The position numbers and the translations under genes were made by a program. From positions 1 through 20,878 of the forward strand of contig CAMTJK010000024.1 of NCBI GenBank assembly GCA_947072805.1: 20,878 nucleotides of DNA, read 5' to 3'. Position 1 is the first letter of the stretch. Each line of letters begins with the position of its first letter. Shown piece after piece: positions 16,048 through 20,878 of the stretch. Below the pieces are notes generated by a model. That model was not told where the DNA came from and searched no databases. It worked only from the letters and a program-made list of their open reading frames with translations. The stretch comes from an uncultured Prevotella sp. (lineage in GTDB: Bacteria > Bacteroidota > Bacteroidia > Bacteroidales > Bacteroidaceae).

Positions 16048-16395
16048 ATGTTATCAAGCGACAAAAACGTTGAGTCTTTAGTACAGCTCATCGAGGTACT
16101 CAAAGATTATATCGGACTTCAGAAAGATTATCTGAAGTTCGATATAGTCGGTAAGTTGGTACGCATAATAACGGCACTTACTCTTTTCATTATTATTCTT
16201 ATATTGGTAATTGCCATTTTGTTCTACCTTTCGTTTGCCATTGTATACTGGATGGCGCCTACCACAGGTACTGCCCTGGCGTTTGCCATCGTAGCCCTGT
16301 TCTTTCTCTTATTACTCATTCTTACATGCACTTTCCGCAAGAGGTGGATAGAGCGTCCGCTCATCCGTTTCCTCGCAAACACTCTGCTGGACTGA
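16048..16395 (+). CDS. Holin-like DUF1469-type membrane protein
   Basis: A 115-residue integral membrane protein. An amphipathic N-terminus (1-38, NVESLVQLIEVLKDYIGLQK) precedes two transmembrane helices (~42-68 and ~73-95) and a basic cytoplasmic tail (FRKRWIERPLIRFLANTLLD). This is the architecture of the family that databases call phage holin family or Actinobacteriota holin-X/DUF1469. No lysin or phage gene lies nearby, so the phage label is misleading here. Its place between a YtxH gene and a small coiled-coil protein points to an envelope-stress or membrane-scaffold role, which is inference. Confidence 0.85.
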   Translation: MLSSDKNVESLVQLIEVLKDYIGLQKDYLKFDIVGKLVRIITALTLFIIILILVIAILFYLSFAIVYWMAPTTGTALAFAIVALFFLLLLILTCTFRKRWIERPLIRFLANTLLD

Positions 16396-16421
16396 CAAAC
16401 GCCTTATAACGACAGAAAATC

Positions 16422-16688
16422 ATGAACAACAGAAATTGCAACTACAACACGCTTGAAGACCTGCAAGCAAAAAAAGACGAACTGAACGTGAAGATAAGGC
16501 AAAGCAACGAAACCATTGCCAAACTATGGAGCGACCTGTTTGTTGCTAAAAAAGCCAATACCAAAGGTGAGTTTGTAACGAGCATCATCAGCAAAAGTAT
16601 CACCGCCTTCGATGCTTTCATGCTTGTCAGGAAGCTTATGATGCAATACGGACATTTTTTCGGAAAGAAACGCTCATCGAGAAGGTAG
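16422..16688 (+). CDS. Small conserved hypothetical protein of the YtxH-holin cluster
   Basis: An 88-residue protein I do not recognise by name. Residues ~10-48 look like a helical, probably coiled-coil stretch (TLEDLQAKKDELNVKIRQSN). The middle contains TSIISKSITAFDAFMLVRKL, mildly hydrophobic, and the C-terminus is strongly basic (GKKRSSRR). There is no signal peptide. It begins 26 bases after the holin-like stop and is the last gene before a strong terminator at 16764-16805, so it belongs to the same transcript. Its recurring company with YtxH and holin-like genes suggests a peripheral partner of those membrane proteins. Confidence 0.75.
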   Translation: MNNRNCNYNTLEDLQAKKDELNVKIRQSNETIAKLWSDLFVAKKANTKGEFVTSIISKSITAFDAFMLVRKLMMQYGHFFGKKRSSRR

Positions 16689-16763
16689 ATTTATTATATA
16701 AAAAAGAAGTACTCGCGCGCGATAAAAGCATAATAATCGAAGACTGCATGTAAATGAAGGAAA

Positions 16764-16805
16764 AGAGGACAGCAACGTAAAATCTACCTCACGTTGCTGT
16801 CCTCT
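16764..16805. terminator. Strong bidirectional terminator
   Basis: AGAGGACAGCAACGT (16764-16778) pairs with ACGTTGCTGTCCTCT (16791-16805), a perfect 15-bp stem with a 12-base loop. CTATTTATC follows on the plus strand, and CTTTTCCTTCATTTACA on the minus strand. It separates the YtxH cluster from the converging BspA remnant. Confidence 0.88.
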
Positions 16806-16841
16806 CTATTTATCAGAGCTGTTTGGACTATAAGACAGGTT

Positions 16842-17321
16842 TCACTTCACAATCTTCCTTGTCGTGCCGTCGCTCATGCGGATGATGTTCATGCCGCTCT
16901 TCATGCTGTCGCATCTCTTTCCATCAAGGCCATAGACAGCCTCCACATCAGCCACCGTGCCGATGGTACGGCTCTCAATGCCGCTCGATTCAATGGGCAG
17001 GATAGTTCCGAAACCGCTCCAAGGGTGTGTTGTCTTATAGGAAGCTAATGAGGCTTCGGGGACATAGAGCGTGGCTTCGCTAATAGGAGTATATACAAAC
17101 ATGTTATCAACGCTTATAGGTGTCGATCTTTCGCATGTCATGGTTTTGAGAGAAGAACAAGCACCAAAGCATTCTTCTCCCAAACTTGTCACAGAAAAAG
17201 GAATCGTGATGGACGTGAGTGAACAACAAGCATAGAAGCAGTATCCTCCCAAACTTGTCACGGAAGATGGAATCGTGATGGACGTGAGTGAACAACAACC
17301 TCTGTATCTATTATTAGTTGA
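16842..17321 (-). pseudogene. C-terminal remnant of a BspA-type leucine-rich repeat protein
   Basis: The open frame (17321-16842, no ATG upstream; a GTG at 17261 is the first usable start) covers about two and a half TpLRR/BspA repeats of the pattern CSLTSITIPxSVTSLGxxCFxAC, then a linker with LYVPEASLASYKTTHPW and the Prevotella-type C-terminal tail VYGLDGKRCDSMKSGMNIIR ending TTRKIVK. The 69-bp DNA repeat is visible: a 29-base stretch from 17201 recurs from 17270. Complete relatives are surface proteins with a signal peptide and many more repeats. Here the 5' part is missing, with stop codons just above residue 1, so it is a truncated relic. A promoter-like box at 17422-17429 survives upstream. 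Confidence 0.8.
17201..17298. repeat. 69-bp tandem repeat (23 codons) in the LRR remnant
   Basis: The stretch beginning GAATCGTGATGGACGTGAGT occurs at 17201 and again at 17270, spaced 69 bases, and shared sequence extends into AAACTTGTCAC. The period equals one 23-residue BspA repeat, so this is coding repetition, not a CRISPR or an iteron array. Confidence 0.85.
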
Positions 17322-17480
17322 TTATCAGTATTATACACTCTAAACGGTAGAAAAGTGAACGTATGGATTCTGTTTAGATACGAAAAGGTGAAGATTTAAC
17401 ATTTTTAACCTTCCGTCACGCCAAAATTATAGGAAATGTAGGGGGATGTGGGGTGGTTAGCAGTCACTTCATATTGCCTT
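17322..17480. other. Leader-like gap between BspA remnant and Abi_2 remnant
   Basis: No gene is seen. On the minus strand TAATTTTG (17422-17429) fits the -7 consensus and points toward the LRR remnant. CGTAT/ATACG and CTAAAC/GTTTAG short inverted repeats lie between 17338 and 17384. This may be the original leader of the BspA gene, now joined directly to internal repeats by a deletion. Confidence 0.35.
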
Positions 17481-18176
17481 TTAATGCCACAGAGGTTCGA
17501 TTTCCCAACCAGGAGGGAAACCAAGGGAAGCCTTATCTATTTCTGGAAATGTGGAAAAAAGACTGTTCATCTTGTCAAGCATATCATTGTTTGGAGAAAT
17601 AATATCAAGGAAGTACTTGATGATGCACATATCAAAGTACACTTTCAAAGGATCCGTTGGCAAGGTAATCCAAGGACGTGACATTCTGATTGGCATGGTA
17701 GCACGAATAGAGAACACCCTATTCCATACACGTGCATGATGACAACATGAGTTTCTTGTTACAGTGATAACTGTAAGCCAAGATTCAAAAGGTGCAACTT
17801 GCAAGCCAAATGACTGTGCGATACGCTTCTTTATCTTCTTATTCTTGATGTTGGAATAAATATTGGTGATTACACCAAACGGCAATATTTCGGTCGGCAT
17901 CCATGAAGGTGGGTACTGATTGGTATATGTCTCTTTGAAATGGTTGATGAAATCCTCTTTTGTATGGTTCAATTCATCTTCTATAAGACGTATAGAGCGA
18001 TTGAACTTGGACGGATTTGAGAAATTGTTGGCATCAGTCATCCAAAAAGAGTTACCTGTCATTTCAGTTCCAAAGTTGACGATAGCGCAACGCACAGCGA
18101 TCTCTATCTTTTCAATTTCATTGAATAATAGTAGGCGTAGCTTCTTGTCAAATCCAGTCAACCCCGAGATGTTGTA
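17481..18176 (-). pseudogene. Abi_2 (AbiD/AbiF) family protein, N-terminally truncated
   Basis: About 226 residues match the C-terminal three quarters of an Abi_2 abortive-infection protein (normally about 300). Visible landmarks are FDKKLRLLLFNEIEKIEIAVR near the start, PPSWMPTEILPFGVITNIYSNI in the middle and RNSCCHHARVWNR, which carries the R-N-x3-H core of HEPN-type ribonucleases. Relatives have roughly 70-80 residues before FDxKLR; here a TAG lies at 18177-18179 and only TTG is available as start (18161). The catalytic part is intact but the N-terminal part is lost, so I call it a remnant; a short functional product cannot be excluded. It lies next to a BspA relic and a palindrome at the break, in an accessory patch. 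Confidence 0.75.
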
Positions 18177-18179
18177 CTA

Positions 18180-18194
18180 TACTGAAATTCAGTA
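18180..18194. repeat. 15-bp palindrome at the Abi_2 break
   Basis: TACTGAAATTCAGTA is a 7+1+7 perfect palindrome lying immediately beyond the stop that ends Abi_2 similarity. GTAC tetramers flank it. It may be a recombination endpoint or an operator. Confidence 0.5.
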
Positions 18195-18218
18195 CTTTAC
18201 GTACTAAGAAACATCATC

Positions 18219-18239
18219 GTGTGGACAATGTGTGGACAA
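18219..18239. repeat. Tandem pair of DnaA-box-like 9-mers
   Basis: GTGTGGACAA occurs twice (18219-18228 and 18230-18239) with an 11-base period. The minus strand reads TTGTCCACA twice, one base off the classic DnaA box TTATCCACA. A T-run (TTTTTT) follows at 18241. Confidence 0.5.
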
Positions 18240-18370
18240 CTTTTTTAGTGCGATTCATTTGTGAAAATATCCGTCCGTTTGAAATGGATTTCAGCAAAAT
18301 ACGGAAGCTACAGCAAGTACTGTATCTCTGCACATACGATACAAAAAAACAGTAACGCATTAAACTTTTA

Positions 18371-18378
18371 TATATTTG
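18371..18378 (+). promoter_or_regulatory. Candidate -7 box for the UGSC-like gene
   Basis: TATATTTG matches TAnnTTTG; no TTG lies at the -33 distance. It would give a leader of about 65 bases. That leader contains a weak AGCC/GGCT pairing followed by GTTTTTATA near 18400-18422, which could act as a small attenuator but is too short to be sure. Confidence 0.4.
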
Positions 18379-18449
18379 TTGGGTCATATATTATATATAG
18401 CCATCATTTGGGGCTGTTTTTATAATGACAAATTTTAGCGAACTAACAA

Positions 18450-20516
18450 ATGAAAAAGATTTTAGTTTTTTTGTTCTTGTTTGTTTCACTTGTATCAAGT
18501 GCGCAAGACCATCGTTTTGAATGTGACGATACATGCAGTCCTGATGAAACGGGACAGGTAACTTACAATGTGGTTAGTCCTGTGGGATTTTCCACCGTGG
18601 AGCCTATTACAATGGCACCACGTCTCAATACCCTTGATGGCAAGACGATAGCTATTGTGGGCGAAGACTTTATGTACAACATCACCCATCCGGCTCTCAA
18701 GCAGCTTATCAAGGAGAATTATCCTACGGCAAAAGTTATCATGTATGATGAATTGCCGATAGCCGGTCCGTATCCTGCACCGGGCATTGTAAGACAGAGC
18801 ACGGAGGAGTTCCGACAAAGGCTAATCGACCTGAAAGTAGATGCGGTTATTGCAGGAAATGGTGGTTGCGGCATCTGTACACCTAAGGAAACGGGGTCGT
18901 GTATTGTAGCTGAGAAACTTGGCATTCCTTCGGTCATAGTTACTGCTCCTGGTTTTGATGAGGAGGCACGTTACACAGCCCGCAATAATGGTGTGTCTGT
19001 GTTGCGTGTAGCCGTCTATCCCGGTGCCTTTGCTTCACATACGGAAGAGCAGCTGGTGAAAAATACACGTGAAGTGACATGGCCACAGATAGTAAAGGCG
19101 CTCACTACACCTATTTCGCAAGATGAGTATTCTGCAACACAAGCAGCTCAGGGAATCACGGATGATGTGTTTCATGGAACGCTCGATGAGATATATGCCT
19201 ATTTCCAGAAGATGGGTTGGAGCGATGGCACACCATTCTGTCCGCCTACATATCATAAAGTGAAGGAATATCTTGACTATACCGACCATGCGTGGGACGA
19301 GACGATAGCCGTGTTGCCTGCCGCTTTCCGCCAGACCACCACATGGCACGTTGCCGTAAATGCTTGTATGGCAGGATGTAAGCCTGAGTATATGCCTATC
19401 CTGATAGCCATGACAAAGGCTATGGCGGGTGGCGATTTCCGTCGCACATTGCAGAGTACTCACGCTTGGGTGCCATATTCATGGCTTAATGGTCCGGTGG
19501 CTCGCCAACTTGGCATCAGCTGTGGTCAGGGCGAAATCAATGCCGAGGCCAACGTTGCCATCAGCCGTTTTATGACCTTGGCACTGCAAAACCTGGCGGG
19601 ATATTATGTAGGGCAGAACCGCATGGGTACCTTTGGCTATCTTCAGCCATGGTGCTTGGTTGAAGACGAGGATGCATGCCATCGTGTGGGTTGGCAGACA
19701 TGGAACGAACAGCAGGGGTATGACATCAACGATAATACCATCACGCTTTCGTCAGCTCTGATGTGGGGCAACAACATGGCTCCATCCACCATCGACCCGG
19801 AACGGGTGATGCAACTCATGGCGTGGGACATCTCCGAGCGTTGCCAGTTTGCATTAGGCAGTGGCAAGCAGTTTACAAATCGCGTGGTGATGATGACAGA
19901 GCCAGTAGCAAATATCCTGAAAGACGGCTACGCCTCGGTAGGCGCTCTGGAGAATGCCCTGATAGACAATTCACGTCGTTCGGCATATGAGCGAGCCTTT
20001 GCCAATTACTATGCCAATGCTGGTGGACGAAAGGATGGCGAGGAGCACTCGTTCAATCAGTATCTGTCTAATATTGTTAAGACTGAGGGTGGTGTGGAAA
20101 CAGCTACTCCTGTATGGTATGATACTGAAGCTCAGAGCATGACCACCATTCCTACCATGCAGAAAGGCTCTACGGCTTTTCTTATCACGGGCGATGCCTC
20201 ACGTAACAAAGTGCAGACCTTGCCAGGCGGTGGTTTCTCAACAGTTGCAATAGATCTGCCTCAATCATGGGATTCGCTGATGGCAGCTAAAGGCTATCCT
20301 GCCTTGGCTGAGAAGTATCTGACTCCATGCCCGACGAATGGTACAGAAACATCTGTAAGGAACAATAAATTAGCAAAAACTAAGGGCGCTGTGGTTCGCA
20401 AAGACTACTTTCAGCCCAACGGCATGCGCAGCCAATCGCCACGCAGAGGCATGCAAATACAGCGTAACACCTATAATAACGGTGCTGCGGATGTGCAGAA
20501 GAAAATGTACAGATAA
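18450..20516 (+). CDS. Exported UGSC-like redox domain fused to its large partner domain
   Basis: A 688-residue exported protein. Residues 1-19 are a signal peptide (MKKILVFLFLFVSLVSSAQ). Residues ~40-222 resemble the UGSC (seleno)protein family: SPVGFSTVEPITMAPRLNTL, the GK(T)IAIV strand, PYPAP, then GNGGCGICT (136-144). Where selenoprotein members have U-G-S-C this one has C140-G-I-C143, a CxxC-type pair. Residues ~240-525 resemble the domain that often accompanies UGSC: WSDGTPFCPPTYHKV (257-271), VAVNACMAGCKPEYMPI (301-317), NGPVARQLGISCGQG and PERVMQLM. Residues ~555-625 are a third region with PGGGFSTVAID, and the tail is basic and low in structure. Redox chemistry in the periplasm is inferred; no substrate is known. 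It is followed by a strong terminator. Confidence 0.8.
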   Translation: MKKILVFLFLFVSLVSSAQDHRFECDDTCSPDETGQVTYNVVSPVGFSTVEPITMAPRLNTLDGKTIAIVGEDFMYNITHPALKQLIKENYPTAKVIMYDELPIAGPYPAPGIVRQSTEEFRQRLIDLKVDAVIAGNGGCGICTPKETGSCIVAEKLGIPSVIVTAPGFDEEARYTARNNGVSVLRVAVYPGAFASHTEEQLVKNTREVTWPQIVKALTTPISQDEYSATQAAQGITDDVFHGTLDEIYAYFQKMGWSDGTPFCPPTYHKVKEYLDYTDHAWDETIAVLPAAFRQTTTWHVAVNACMAGCKPEYMPILIAMTKAMAGGDFRRTLQSTHAWVPYSWLNGPVARQLGISCGQGEINAEANVAISRFMTLALQNLAGYYVGQNRMGTFGYLQPWCLVEDEDACHRVGWQTWNEQQGYDINDNTITLSSALMWGNNMAPSTIDPERVMQLMAWDISERCQFALGSGKQFTNRVVMMTEPVANILKDGYASVGALENALIDNSRRSAYERAFANYYANAGGRKDGEEHSFNQYLSNIVKTEGGVETATPVWYDTEAQSMTTIPTMQKGSTAFLITGDASRNKVQTLPGGGFSTVAIDLPQSWDSLMAAKGYPALAEKYLTPCPTNGTETSVRNNKLAKTKGAVVRKDYFQPNGMRSQSPRRGMQIQRNTYNNGAADVQKKMYR

Positions 20517-20564
20517 TCATTTGTTGTTTTAAGTCTTTGATATAACGAATTGATGATGATATTT

Positions 20565-20601
20565 TAGTACTGATGCGATTTTATCGCATCTGTACTATTT
20601 T
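20565..20601 (+). terminator. Terminator of the UGSC-like gene
   Basis: TAGTAC (20565-20570), one T, and GATGCGA (20572-20578) pair with TCGCATC (20584-20590), one T, and GTACTA (20592-20597) around the loop TTTTA. TTTT follows. It lies 48 bases after the stop. The group II intron sequence starts just beyond it. Confidence 0.88.
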
Positions 20602-20605
20602 GGCA

Positions 20606-20878
20606 GTATGCTCGGCATGAGCATTGTCTAACGGGTGGAAGTCCCGAGTAAGCCCTAATAGCGGGAATTACATAGCCAAAGGCAAGGGTGTCCATCGTGA
20701 GTTGGAATCTGAAAGAAGCCGGCGGCAAACATCTGACCTAACGAACAGAAACTTCATACAAGGCATATGACCGTGGGTAAGGTTGCTACACAAACCAAAG
20801 CCCTATAGCTATTCGGAACGGTCGGTGTAAATGAAGTGGGTATAAGATGGAAAGACAATGCCCTTATCCGAGGAGGTC
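20606..20878 (+). mobile_element. 5' part of a group II intron (truncated by window end)
   Basis: No protein is encoded here, but the sequence matches the structured domain I of bacterial group II introns. Recognisable blocks are GGCATGAGCA, AACGGGTGGAAGTCCCGAGT, GTGAGTTGGAATCTGAAAGA, AGCCGGCGGCAAAC and ACGAACAGAAAC, ending in GGAGGTC at the window edge. An ATGCTC/GAGCAT hairpin (20608-20624) sits at the beginning. The 5' boundary is uncertain; GTATG at 20606 is my best guess, as introns usually start GUGYG. The reverse transcriptase/maturase reading frame and domains V-VI would lie beyond 20878. Subclass not assigned. Confidence 0.75.

Larger units (their letters stand above)
18177..18449. 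other. Recombination scar and upstream region of the UGSC-like gene
   Basis: No gene is seen. It contains the 15-bp palindrome at 18180-18194, the DnaA-box-like repeat at 18219-18239, and a -7-type box at 18371-18378 for the gene starting at 18450. I looked for an ncRNA of the kind described beside some abiF genes but could not recognise one by eye. Confidence 0.4.

Noticed and set aside
17107..17298. 63-residue repetitive minus-strand frame
   Set aside because: Out-of-frame reading of the 69-bp LRR repeats, which explains its internal repetition.
17201..17298. Direct repeats as a CRISPR array
   Set aside because: Only two units, period 69, in frame with 23-residue protein repeats.
18450..20516. 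Selenocysteine in the UGSC-like protein
   Set aside because: The relevant codon is TGC, and the gene has no in-frame TGA before its TAA stop.

Overview
The window looks like a chromosomal segment of a gut-type member of the order Bacteroidales, most likely family Prevotellaceae (Prevotella/Segatella-like). The grounds are Bacteroidota promoter boxes (TAnnTTTG) in front of several genes, a paralogous EF-G of the kind found in Bacteroides, a BspA-type leucine-rich repeat remnant with a Prevotella-style C-terminal tail, and the gene order ruvX-def-TPR protein followed by thrS-infC-rpmI-rplT. No rRNA, tRNA or CRISPR was seen.

Layout. (1) 1-3430: an AraC regulator, a secreted two-domain CMD/cupin protein with a striking promoter (an inverted repeat fills the spacer between the -33 and -7 boxes), and a PAP2 phosphatase gene killed by two TGA codons and a frameshift. 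(2) 3446-6857: a divergent pair, an EF-G2-like translation factor whose catalytic G3 histidine is serine, and the radical-SAM haem chaperone hemW. (3) 6966-14938, all on the minus strand: the translation block (rplT, rpmI, infC, thrS), a GT2 membrane glycosyltransferase, a large secreted TPR protein, def and ruvX. ruvX-def-TPR-GT2 are so tightly packed that they are probably one transcript, while thrS and infC have their own promoters. (4) 15045-16688: a SPOR-domain envelope protein on the minus strand, divergent from a plus-strand trio (YtxH-like, holin-like DUF1469 membrane protein, and an 88-residue hypothetical) typical of Bacteroidota envelope-stress loci. (5) 16842-18240: a decayed accessory patch with a 5'-truncated BspA LRR gene, an N-terminally truncated Abi_2 (AbiD/AbiF, HEPN-type) gene, a 15-bp palindrome at its break and a tandem pair of DnaA-box-like 9-mers. 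(6) 18450-20516: a large secreted protein joining a UGSC-like redox domain (Cys in place of selenocysteine) to the large partner domain usual in that family. (7) about 20606-20878: the 5' end of a group II intron, cut off by the window end, lying just after the transcription terminator of the UGSC gene.

How it works together: the core (hemW, EF-G2, thrS/infC/rpmI/rplT, def, ruvX) is housekeeping translation, protein maturation and cofactor supply. The flanks hold envelope functions and mobile or defence debris. The most interesting points are the UGSC fusion protein, the EF-G2 active-site change, the operator-like dyad at the CMD/cupin promoter, the truncated Abi_2 locus and the intron placed at a terminator.
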